Assembly: GCF_017591425.1 (NCBI RefSeq)
Contig: NW_024466512.1
Coordinates: 16,185,001-16,249,000 of the forward strand
Direction of reading: 5' to 3'
DNA from: Ochotona curzoniae
Lineage: Eukaryota; Chordata; Mammalia; Lagomorpha; Ochotonidae
Length of the DNA: 64,000 nt
Under the pieces are notes generated by a model. It was given only the letters and a program-made list of their open reading frames with translations. It searched no databases and was not told the origin of the DNA. Shown in pieces: positions 1 through 10,330 of this stretch (position 1 is the stretch's first letter; the number at the start of each line of letters is the position of its first letter). Position numbers and translations under genes: made by a program.

Positions 1-847
1 TCAGAATCAGGATCAACTCCATGCTGAAAAAAAAAAAAACACTTTTCATAGCTTATAACCTAGGCTGTAGTTCATCCTTTTAGGCAATTTGGTTTTAATG
101 AGAGCTAAGGGTAGTAGTTTTAACCAAATTTTTAAGGTCTCTTCAAAAGTTTAGTTGGAGTCCCCTGGAAACTTTGATTTTTCCTTTCTGCCTTTCATGA
201 ACACTGACGCTTCCATGGAAAGCAGATAAATAATTTCTAGTGCTAAGGTGATCTCTTGAGTTATTTTTGCTACAAAAGATGGTCTTTTATTTCTTTGTAA
301 GGATCTAGTAGCAATGGGTCTTTTTTTTTGTTTTTTTTTTTTTTTTTTTGAATAGGGCTTTTGTTGCTTTCTGGACCATCTAAGTCCTGGTAAGATTTCT
401 ATCTATTCAATAAAGATATTTATAAAAATTGGGAGGTTCTTAGATCTATGTAAAAGGAACATTTGACCAAAGTCAATTTGCTGACAGCAATGCTAATGAT
501 ATTAAAATGAACTTAAGGTTAAGTAAGGTGACCATGTGACTGACAGTGCAGCTGCGTTTCTGGGGCATTTGTGAACCCTCTAGTTATTGGGAGAGGAAAA
601 GTCCTTGGAACTTTCTGGGACATGAGGCTTTGTGCATCTAGCTGTCTGCTTACTCTAACAGAAGGAAGTTTAGCCCCCATCTTTTACAACCTTGCTTTGC
701 ATTTTGATGTCTCATTCCCTACCCTGAATGCCTTAGTAAGCTATTGTTGTGAACTACATATGTACTTATTTTCTATATATTTGAAATGAAAGTTTCTGAT
801 TCTTAAAAGTCTGATATTCTGCAAGGTGCTCAGGTGGTCTGGTAAAG
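1..847. other. unique AT-rich sequence, no gene
   Basis: No repeat family or coding feature is recognised. The only low-complexity element is a T-rich run at 321-349 (9 T, one G, 19 T). The 72-codon open frame at 571-789 has no recognisable motif and is the length expected by chance. Confidence 0.6.
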
Positions 848-860
848 AATTTCCCTGGGA

Positions 861-1155
861 CCCAGCATGGTAGCCTGGCTGCTACTGTCCTTGCCATGCA
901 CTTGCTGGGATCCCAAATGGGCACTGGTTCTAATCCCAGCAGCCCTGCTTTCCATCCACCTCCCTGCTTGTGGCATAGGAAAGCAGTGGAGAACGGCCCA
1001 AAGTCTTGGCATCCTGTACCTGGAAGAGGCTTGGATTGGCACAGCTCCAGCCATCACGGGTGCTTGGAGAGTGAACCAGCAGACAGAAGATCTTCCTCTC
1101 TGTCTCTCTTCCTCTCTATCTGACTTTCCAATATAAATAAATCTTTTGTTTTTTT
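861..1155 (+). mobile_element. lagomorph CSINE, nearly full length
   Basis: The sequence runs in CSINE order: head (cccagcatgg), 'tgggatccc', degenerate B box 'ggttctaatcc', 'ccatccacctccctgc', 'aaagcagtgg', the pyrimidine-rich 'cttcctctctgtctctc' block, then 'aataaatctttt' as the A-rich tail. A 13-bp direct repeat, aatttccctggga, flanks it at 848-860 and 1156-1168. This is the target-site duplication expected of L1-driven insertion. The open frames across it are a by-product of the SINE. Confidence 0.92.
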
Positions 1156-1236
1156 AATTTCCCTGGGAGAAGTAGCTGGGTGGGCAGGAACAAAGAAGAT
1201 ACACATCACCTTGATTGATGAGTTACATGTCTGATT

Positions 1237-1540
1237 AAATTATTACTTTTTAATAAGCGTTTTAATTTATTTAAAAGAGTTGGAGAGAGAGGAAGAGATT
1301 ATCCTCTAGTCTTTGATTGACTTCTCATAGGGCCACAGTGGATAGAACTAAGCCAGATTAAAACTAGGGGTCAGAAGCTCTATCCCAGTTTCCACATGGG
1401 TGGGAGGGACCCATGCTGTTGCATGATTTTCCATTGCTTTCCTTGGTGGATTAACCAGGAGCTGGATTGGAAGTGTAGCCTCTAACTTGTGCTCTTAAGG
1501 GACAGTGCTTAATACATTGTGGCACAATGCTGAGTCCTGG
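1237..1540 (-). mobile_element. old diverged CSINE
   Basis: Read on the minus strand it keeps the CSINE landmarks in order. On the plus strand these are 'ttatttaaaagagttggagagagagg' as the tail and purine block, then 'catgggtg', 'ccattgctttcc', 'aggagctggattggaagtg' and a head near 'gtggcacaatgctgagtcctgg'. Divergence is clearly higher than in the copy just upstream. It resembles the older subfamily shared among lagomorphs. No clear target-site duplication is visible. Confidence 0.75.
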
Positions 1541-1734
1541 CTTTAATTGCTGAGATACAGTGAAAGTAAGACAATTTCCATACAGAGAAGTTTCAGGAAC
1601 AGTTATTTCCTTATTTAAAGCATTTTTAACGGAGACATAAAAACTATATATTTGTAGATGATCAGTATTTTAATTATGGAGTAACTATTTCTAAAGTGAA
1701 TACCACCTTTTATATTAGACACTTTCTCATTACT

Positions 1735-2100
1735 TCAACTAAAATCCCCGAAAGGAACTCACTACAAGGGAGGACTTATTTCAGCTCACAAGTTTGGAGG
1801 TTTAGATTCCAAGACCAGACAGCTCCATTAGTTTGACATCTAATGGTGGAACACATGGAAGGAAGAGCAATTGATCAGCCAAGAAGGCAAGAAATCCAGG
1901 AAGCATAATCGTTCACAGATGAGCATCTCTATGGAGATACAGTGGTTGAATAATACGAACCCCACCCTAACAAGTTCATCTGATCACTTCCAAGACCCTA
2001 GTTTCAGTCACCATAATTTGATTAAATCCATCCTTGATCCAGTAGCACAAGACCCTGGCTATCAAGGTTTTAACACAGGGTCCTTTTGGGTATGCTGAAT
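1735..2100. repeat. possible ancient LTR-type interspersed repeat
   Basis: The succession 'ggaactcactacaaggg', 'ggacttatttcagctcacaag', a block rich in GGAA/GGCAAG, then 'ccaccctaa', 'ctgatcacttccaagac' and 'aaatccatccttgatcc' recalls old mammalian LTR consensuses (MaLR/ERVL-like). This is recall of word order, not an alignment. No open frame or retroviral gene is present. If real, it would be a solitary decayed LTR. Confidence 0.3.
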
Positions 2101-2439
2101 CTTTCTTTTTTTTCTGAACCATAACATCTCTATTTAGACAAAATAGGACAAAGAATTATGGAATCACAGAGACCAGAAAGAAGACTCATCAAAAGGGTAT
2201 GAAAGGTTAGGGTTCACACAATTATTGCTGCATTATTTTAGCAAAGATAATTAACTCAGACACAATTTGAGGTGCAACCAATTACATTTAATGACTTACA
2301 TTTTGAGGGATTAAAAGGAAGAGTAGATATTGAAGGTCACTCCGTGGGTTCCAGCAACGGAGACTGGAACTAAAAGAAGGGACAAAATGAAAGGAATGTG
2401 TCGGGCAGATGCGTGGTGTACTAGTTAGCGTCCAAGTGG

Positions 2440-2665
2440 TTGGAGTTCCTGCTGTACTCCTGATTCATTCTTCTTGCTACCTGTGGGAGCAGCAAGTAAT
2501 ACCTTAAGTACGTGGATTCTTACATAGTGTGTGAGAAACCTGAATTGAGTTCTGGGTCCTGGCTTCAGCCTGACCAAAGCCAAAGCTATTGCAAGTATTT
2601 GGGATATGAAGTAGATGAGGTTTCTCTTTCTCTTTCAAGTAAGTAAGTAAGTAAATAATTTTGAA
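2440..2665 (+). mobile_element. old 5'-truncated CSINE
   Basis: The segment has the order of the older CSINE subfamily: 'acctgaattgagttc', 'tgggtcctggcttcagcctg', 'tatttgggatatgaa', a TCTCTTTCTC tract and a tail of (aagt)n followed by aaataatttt. The first half is strongly diverged or missing. The head and target-site duplication could not be located. Confidence 0.65.
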
Positions 2666-3124
2666 AAGATGTATATGTATTTTGGGAGATGGTACTGCTT
2701 TTTCTTAGGATTAGTTTAGGTGTGAGGCACTCCTAAATGACCAAAGTGAGGGTGTCAAGTACATAATACTTTGTCCCAGATTGACTGTCTTTCTATTCGA
2801 CGTTGTTGGCATTTAGAAATTAAGCAGCTGCTATAATTATCAACCTGTGGTTACCTATTTGATTAAAAATATGGAAGATGATTCTGTTTGATGAGTAAAA
2901 ATGTATGTTCACACTTTAGAAGTTCTGTTTATGAAGTGAGATGAAGCTTGACTTTATGAAACATGCACACCTCCCTGACTATTCTTTAAGGAGTAAACTC
3001 ATTTGAAAAATGATTCGAACCACAATGTGTGAATATGGCTACAAATGAGAAAGTTAATGAGTATTTGATTAGTGAAAAAATACTTGGCTCAGGTTATGAG
3101 AAGCACTGCTAATGAAGATACACA

Positions 3125-3290
3125 ATTTAGGCAAGAATTAGCAAACTAGAGCCTATATGCTAAGAATTGTATTGTTGAGAGGTTGAAAAAAAATGTTATT
3201 CATCCCATATGTGGCATGCAAACCTTATACTATTTGTTTCTGGATATTTGTAGAAAATAATTCGCTGACTTTGGATCTAGCAACTTAATC
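3125..3290 (+). mobile_element. hAT-type non-autonomous DNA transposon relic
   Basis: The piece begins 'aagaattagcaaactagagcc' and ends 'tttctggatatttgtagaaaataattcgctgac'. These correspond in order to both ends of a well-known mammalian hAT MER family, whose ends read roughly 'ggcaaactacagcc' and 'agaaaaagtttgccgac'. The interior 'ggcatgcaaaccttatactatttgtttctgg' also fits. It is heavily decayed and non-coding. The subfamily is not assigned. Two further fragments that look related lie at 35095-35250 and 62640-62790. Confidence 0.5.
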
Positions 3291-3511
3291 TGTTGACTGA
3301 AATAAGCGATGGGTGCTGATGACTGGGTATTTGTTTTTTTGGCATAATTATTTTCTTTCTTCCTAATGTTATTCCTGATATTTGGTATTGGTATTTGGTT
3401 GATTGATTGTCTTTCAGTTTATTCACAGTGCAAGGAATTTTTCTGTTTTATAGGATCCATTCTGTTCTTAATCTTCTCTCAAATTTTCCTTGTCTTCTGA
3501 ACACACACAGA

Positions 3512-3542
<31 letters not shown>

Positions 3543-6500
3543 TGCAAGAAAAATTGGCATAGGTATAGATTTCTATCTATATTTTTTAATCTTTATGATT
3601 AAGTATATTTACTTTCCTGCGGCTAACAATGGTTGGCCTTCTATGGTCCCATAATAGAATATAGACAAAATTTAATCAGCTGAAATTGTATACTCATTAA
3701 ATGACTGTGAGACGTAACCTGTAAACTGTCCACGATACATAAATTTATGCTACTTTGCAAAATGATTGTGTCGTTTGCTATCGTTATTAATATTGTCTTT
3801 TACTTGGGAGAGTTTCCAAAGCCCTTCTCAACTGAATTGTTACTATAATTTAAATGTTGCTATAATATATCTTTTTTAAAAGATACAGTGTTGGGTGTCC
3901 TACTGTGGTGACTAACTTGTTCACATGCAATCTGTGTCCATTGAAATGGTTTTACACCTGCCAGAATAGTTCCTGGACGACAACAGCCCTGTAGCTAAAT
4001 CTTGAGTCTGTGATTGTGATGGTTTCTAAAGATACTTACGTTAATTTTAAGAATGCACGGACAGTTATCCTTTTCCTTTCTGATATAAACAAAGTGAGTG
4101 ATTAGAGTAGATTTTAAAAAAATCACTTTCTGCACAATGTTTTGTAGATTGAAGAAAGTGTTTAACTGTTGTAATGACACAGGGAAATAATTTCAATTGT
4201 AAGCTGAAGAACTAAAATCACTCTCTGTTTCATTAAGGGGAATCTAAAATTTGCCATGCTTATCAAAAGTACATGAACAATGAAAAAGTACAAGTTTATA
4301 ATCCATTATGGAGCACATTAATTTCTTAACATGCATATTTTTTCTGCCTCATTAATGCTGGTCTGATACTTGTGGGAAATGATGATTTTGGAGAAAATAT
4401 CAGTATGGACCAGAATAATAGCCTTTTAAAGCAACAGTTGATTAACAAGCTACATGTAATTTTATTTCATTGGCATTGCCTTCTCCGTAATGTAGACTAG
4501 AGGGATGATCCACTGTGTTTAGAAATTAAATTCAGATTTGAACTAAATCCAGCAAAAATGTTAGCCAAGACTATAAAAATGGTGAACAAATGGTTTAATA
4601 ATGCTAGAAAAGCAGTAAGGAAAAGGCCATTGGAGCTGGAAAAAAAATGAAAACCCAAATTATGTAAGTGAAATTATCACCTGCAGTCAGTTGGAAGATA
4701 AGAAAATTTATGTAATGAACTTGCAAGCTTTAGAAAGTTGAGTTCCATGCAGAATGCCTCAAGTTCCAGTTGGCTTCATTTTCTCAACCTGTGAAAGTGA
4801 AGTGAAATAAAGAAGAAACTGATTTGCCAATGACATTTGCTGCTATACAAAAGGTGATCCCTTTTGGCTGGGAGACTTAGTCTTCTTAGAAATTAAAATA
4901 TTTTTCAAGTTAAATGAGGCTTGAGCCAAGAGAGAATCATGAGCAAAAGTACAAAACTCCGTTGTATAATCCTTTAAAAAATTAAGTTAATCCCCTAGGA
5001 GACCCTCTCAATTGTACATGTGTAGGTACGAATATGTGTATCTGTATACGTTTATGGACAGCTTGGGCATGTGCACCTGTTAATTTTTGCATGTATAATT
5101 TAATCTAAGTCTCTGCTTTCCAGAGGGCTTTAACTGCATTAATGAAAGATGTCCTGTTTCCCAAGATTTGATACTGAAATCTAAATTTGGGTCTCATTGA
5201 TTCAGATTGTTCTAACTTGAATCATGTAGATAAGCGACTCTTCCCAGACATTTATGATATTGCCCATGCCTGGGGGTCCTTGTTGTTTCTATTAATCAGT
5301 TGAAACTGACTCCCTTCTATGCTACTAATATATTAGAATGGAGGGAAAGTAATTTGTCAAGGAAAGTGAGTACTATAACTATCTGGAGAAAAAGAAGTGA
5401 AGGCCAGCCAAAAACATCAGGTCTCCCTTGGTCTTTGGCTAGCCCTTTGGCATTTGTTACCAGCCTTCAGCCTGTGGGTTGCATTGTTCCTCTGCCATGC
5501 TACCAGCCCCTAAATATGCAGAGCCTTTTTGCTTGATTTCCCACTTCATTTTCTACTTCTGTTTTCCAGGCAAACACATACACCCTTACAAGCACTTCAT
5601 TAATTTTGATGTTTATCTCGGAGCTCTAGTGTGTTTGAAGGGTTTCTCTAAGGTCTGCTGACATTTTCTGATTGCTTACTGTGCACTATTTCTGTTTTTC
5701 TTCAGAGCCATTGTTCTTAGAAAGTCATTCATTTCATCAATATCTGTTTGCAGTGTTTGGATTTGTGAGTATGTCAAGTAGGAAGGGAGGCCTATGGAGG
5801 TGAGCAGAATCTCATTGACATGTTTTGTCAAGTACCAGAGCAATCTGTAGTAATTCTGGGTGCAGTCTTGGGTTGTACTTTTCATCATGGGGTGATAGGG
5901 TAAATCTGATTGGCTGATGGAGAAGAGGTTTAGGCAAGAGGAGGCAGACACAATGTGTCACATATCTGGCTTACTCAGTTCTATTTTATCATACTTAAAG
6001 AACATTAATTCTTCAGGATCTTTATCTGAGGCTAAGAAACCATTGCAATTAACTTGGGTATCAGGAAAAGGCAGCACTTAATGTCTGTCCCACAATTTGT
6101 CAGTTATTCATTCAAACACTTTCAGATAATCCTTAACAGGTCAGAAATATTTGCCCTTTTATTAGAATGGAAAGATTCCATCTCAGAGATGCTAATATGA
6201 ATGCAATTGTTGATACACAGTTGTGGGCATAAATTCCTGTATAGCTCCAGGCTGTAGCTTAGATCTGTAGCAGTTACCTGCTAACTGTTGCCATTCAGAC
6301 ATGCTGCAGGTTGTAAAACAAAGTACATGTGACTGGAATCAAAAGGATTAACTGTGTTCCTTTTCAAACTTTGACCAACTCTATTCAGGAGTTTAGGTGA
6401 TCATAATCAAATGTATCTAATATAGCATTGACAACAAATGGTAATTAAAATAAAGGTACTTTTTGACAAAATTATCTGGTTTATACAAACAGAGTATTGA

Positions 6501-7035
6501 CTTAGGAAAGCAAAATGTGTATTATGAAATAATTTCATTGTTGTTATTGATTATTTGGGATATTTCAATTGTTATTGACATCTCATGAAAAGTTACCATC
6601 ATTAAAACAAACGTCATGTGCTCTGCAGACCTGTGGCAAGTGGATAATCTCGCTCTTCATTCTTTGCACAACACAAAGAGTGTACTAGATTGCGTGTTGT
6701 CTGTTCATGTATCGATCGTTTTCCTCTGTTGTATCTATCAGTGCTGATCTTGTGTCCTTTTGAGGTCAGTCAATTTAATGAAACTTTTAGTGAGTTTATT
6801 AGAGTATTCAGGAATAACTTGGACAATTGAATAGCTTTCCGTGTATTAGAGTTCGAAGAACAGAAGACTGGGGGTCTGAAGTCATATGTTTTGCTAACTC
6901 AATTATAATTTTGTTTCATGGCATGTGAAGTGAAAACACTGGCTTCCTTTTTATTCCTAATTTTGGTTACTTACTCCTGAAATAATGTGCGTCTCTGATA
7001 TGCCATGGATGTTCCAATTCATTCCTAATAATTTA
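3291..7035. other. unique AT-rich sequence, no gene
   Basis: Apart from the CA microsatellite, no repeat family, exon with convincing splice sites, or RNA gene is recognised over this stretch. The short open frames (up to about 90 codons) show no domain signature, signal peptide or repeated structure. Confidence 0.55.
3501..3538. repeat. (CA)n microsatellite
   Basis: About 38 bp of CA dinucleotide repeat with one interruption (a G after the first ten bases). It lies in unique sequence. Confidence 0.97.
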
Positions 7036-7340
7036 AAAAGTATATTTGTTTATTTTTATTGGAAAGGCAAATACATAGAAAGAAGGAGAGATGCAGAGGA
7101 AGATCTTTCATCTGAAGGTTCATTCCTCAAGTGGCTGCAGAGCCTGGAGCTAAGCCAATCTGAAGCCAGAAGCCTTTCCCAGATCTCCCATGTGGGTCCC
7201 AACACCTTGGGCCATCCTCAACTGCTTTCCCAGGCCACAAGTAGGGAGCTGGATGGGAAGTGGGGCTGCCAGGATTAGAACCAGCGCCCATATGGGATTC
7301 CAGCATGTTCAAGGCGAGGACTTTAGCTGCTATATCAATA
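7036..7340 (-). mobile_element. CSINE, nearly full length
   Basis: On the plus strand it appears as the reverse complement: A/T tail 'tttgtttatttttattggaaaggcaaatacatag', 'gaggaagatctttcatctg', 'ctcaagtggctgcag', 'caactgctttcccaggccacaag', 'gggagctggatgggaagtggggctgccaggattagaacc', then 'gcccatatgggatt'. The opposing open frames at 6985-7278 and 7127-7360 lie inside this SINE and are not genes. Confidence 0.92.
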
Positions 7341-8510
7341 AAATGTAATAATTCTAACACGTGTAAGCTTATGTGAGTATTAAAAAACTGTAATACTTAA
7401 TATAGGATCTAAATTATGAGAGCTACTCAGTCTTATGGTTATTATTAGTTCAATTAAAGGTGACATGAAACTCTCAAGGGAGGAAATTAGCTAGTGATTT
7501 ATCTTTCAACAACTGCTATGTTGAATTGTGCTTAAAATGCTGCTCTCAGACCCTGGAGTATTCCACTTTGTAATGTCAGTTTGAAGGTTTTCGCAAAATA
7601 TGCTCCCCATTTGGGTTATTTAGTAGAGTAAAATTGAGTAGGTAAAACTGAGTGACAATGTGACAGGTTGGGAAACCTCAACAATAGAGATGTTCTATGC
7701 CTCATATAGAATTATGTGAAATCCGAGACATTTTTAACATTTTATTATAACTTCAGTAACTCCTGTTGGTAACAGGAGTCTTATATTAGTGGTTAATTGG
7801 CTAACATTTGGTGAATTAGTGCTGGAGAGAAGACAGGTGGAAGCTTGATCCAATTGTGGTATCTGGCAGGTGTGTGTATATATACGGCAGATTTATCATT
7901 GGAAGGTAGTTTTCGTAAAAGTGGAGTTTGACCCCTGTCTCTCTCTACTTAGTGGCTTGCGTATGATCATGTCTCTGCAATTATTCTGCTATACTGTGGC
8001 CTCATCAGGTACCATATCGATGAGGATGCTTCATCCTGAACCTTCAGAACCAAGAGTTGAAATGAACCTTGTTCTCCCCGAGTCATCTCTTCTGGCGTCT
8101 TAGTCACACTATGCATGACTGACTGATGAACTACTCAACAGAATATTTCACCCATTCATGGATCTCAGGATTGAGACAGAGATCCCTTTGAACTGATTAA
8201 AACTCTTCCGTAAATAAGCATCACATGTATTGACATCGGATAAGTTATGTTTGCTGGGAATTGGTATGGATAAGCAGATTTGAGGATGCTTACCTATCTG
8301 TGAAGAGGAGGACAGAACGGTTGGATATACTGAAATGAATTTTAATCTGTGGAATCAGATGGTCATTTAACTTTCAATTTGGTCACGTACCAACTACTTG
8401 GCATTTTTCCAATTCTCATTTTTCCATTCAGAAAACAAAAATATATGTAGTAATATGTACTATATAGCTGTTGTGTTGATTACACTATCCAGGAATAAGA
8501 ATGCATGACC
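7341..8510. other. unique sequence, no gene
   Basis: No repeat or gene is recognised. It contains a short perfect hairpin at 7759-7779 (see findings). The 77-codon frame at 7870-8103 has no recognisable feature. Confidence 0.55.
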
Positions 8511-8527
8511 AAAAGATGGAGGGACTT

Positions 8528-8839
8528 GGGCCCGGTGCAATGGCGCAGTGGTTAATGTCCTCGCCTTGCACACGCTGAGATCCCATAAGGGCGCTGGTTC
8601 TAATCCTGGCAGCCCCACTTCCCATCCAGCTCCCCTGGGAAAGCAGTCCAGGATGGCCCAAAGCATTGGGACCCTGCACCCGTATGGAATATCTGGAAGC
8701 GGCTCCTGGCTTCAGATTGGCTCAGCTCTGGCCATTGCGGCTGCTTGGGGAGTGAATCATCGGACGGGAGACCTTCCTCTCTGTCTCTCCTCTCTGTATA
8801 TTTACCTTTCCAATAAAAATAAAATAAATCTTTAAAAAA
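8528..8839 (+). mobile_element. young full-length CSINE with target-site duplication
   Basis: It starts with the full 'gggcccggtgcaatgg' head and has the B-box-like 'ggttctaatcc'. A few bases are missing at 'cagctcccctgggaaagcag', where the usual 'tgcttgtggcc' is deleted. It ends in 'aataaaaataaaataaatcttt' plus poly-A. The flanks match as a direct repeat of about 17 bp with two mismatches (8511-8527 aaaagatggagggactt and 8840-8856 aaaagatgtagagactt). The few mismatches suggest a fairly recent insertion. Confidence 0.95.
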
Positions 8840-8856
8840 AAAAGATGTAGAGACTT

Positions 8857-9833
8857 AAGGAAAGTGGCCCCATGGAAATAATTTGTCCTTAGTTTGTTTG
8901 CTGCATTCTTTACACTGCCAAGAAATATTGGACTGATAATGTGTGATTCAAGGTGGCCAAAACAGAACAAAATCTCAGGAGTTAGTTAGTCCTCGGTCAA
9001 GAGCTTATGGAAGAGCTGGATTGATAGGTCCAATCAGGTTTGAGGGCCATCTCTTTTTGAGAAATGGGATTCAGATCCACAGGCTAGGGAGAAAAAGGAA
9101 ACCAGTTGGTAATGAAAACTAGTCCAACTTCACCACAGCAGTCATTTTCTATAAACCTAAGCAAGTTCTTGAAGCAATTGTGAAACCGTGGCCTTCGTGT
9201 TCCCTGGGGTCAGCTCTGCTCTGGCCTGTCATGTTGAGTGATTCAGAAATCATTTAGAAAGAGAGCACATCTTGAAAAAGGAAATCCTTCCAGAAAATAG
9301 TGGAATGATTTCTTTTTGCCACTTATTTCTGCTTTTCTCGGCCTATCTGTGTCCTGCAGACATTTTTTTTTTTTTTTTTTTTTACTGTGACATTAACAAC
9401 CAGGTGGTTGAAAATTGCCATCAAATACAAATTGCAAATGGCTTAAATTTAACACATACAAGGTTTGGTTCTTAACATGGCTATTTACAGTCTGTTAAAA
9501 CTTGAATGGAGGAATAAGACACAAAAAATATCCCCAGTATGTCTCCTCTGTGGATGAGTCAACTTTACAGGTGGTCACCTCCAAGGCAGTGGACAAGAGT
9601 TGAAAACAAAAGCTGCAGCAAATCTTTTTGCCCAATAATCAAAGGCTGTCATTGATCTCTTAGTAGATTTTCCATTTTCCAAATTCTCCCAGTTTTTTAG
9701 GGTAAAGTGGCTATACTAAGGAAAGTGAGTGTTGCACTGAATAATGGCGTCTGAAAGACCCTGTCTGGATCTGTTTTATAGTATCTTTCAGGAAGAAAGG
9801 AGAATGTAAACAAGCTTTAAAATTTTGCAGAGA
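8857..9833. other. unique sequence with a poly-T run
   Basis: No gene is recognised. A 21-T run lies at 9363-9383 and may be an old retroposon tail or a simple mononucleotide repeat. No matching element body is recognisable next to it. Confidence 0.55.
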
Positions 9834-10040
9834 GGGCCCAGAGCCTAGTGGTTAAAGTCCTTGCCTTGCATGTACCAGTATCCTGTATGAATGCCAGTTC
9901 CTTTCCTGGCTGCTCCACATCCCTTTCAGCTCCCTCATTGTGACCTAGGAAAACAGTAGAAGATGGTTCAAACCCTACAGCCAAGTGGGAGCCTGGGAAG
10001 AAGCTCCTGGCTCCTGCTCAAGATCAGCTCAGCTCCAGGG
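9834..10040 (+). mobile_element. 3'-truncated CSINE
   Basis: The head 'gggcccagagcctagtgg', 'taaagtccttgccttgcatg', 'ccctttcagctccctc', 'acctaggaaaacagtag', 'gggagcctgggaagaagctcctggctcctg' and 'atcagctcagctccagg' are in CSINE order. The sequence then stops matching near 10040, without the pyrimidine block or A-tail. Missing the 3' end is unusual for a retroposon, so it was probably broken by a later deletion or rearrangement against the L1-like sequence that follows. Confidence 0.85.
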
Positions 10041-10084
10041 ATTTGCCTTTGGTTTTGGTGGGTGCTATTCCTTTTCTCTGCCAA

Positions 10085-10330
10085 GAGAACATCTTTAAGT
10101 ATCATTTGTTGGGCAGGTTTGAAAGAGACAAATTCTTTTACCTTGTCTTTACTGTGAAAGAATTTTATTTCCTTTTCAAAGACAAAGGTAAGTTTTTCTG
10201 GGTACATAATCCTGGGTCAACAATTTCTTTGCTTGTAGAATCTGGAATATATTGTTTGAGTCTCTTCTGGCCTATAGAGTTTCCTCTGAGAGGTCTCTTG
10301 TGAATTGAATGGGCATTCCTTTTTTATGTC
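10085..10330. mobile_element. old L1-like fragment
   Basis: The word order 'ttgttgggcaggtttgaaag', 'gacaaattctttta', 'tttctgggtacataatcctggg', 'caatttctttgc', 'tcttctggcctatagagtttc' and 'ctgagaggtctcttg' matches a segment often found in old mammalian L1 elements, recalled rather than aligned. No ORF is conserved. It directly abuts the truncated CSINE. Confidence 0.5.
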
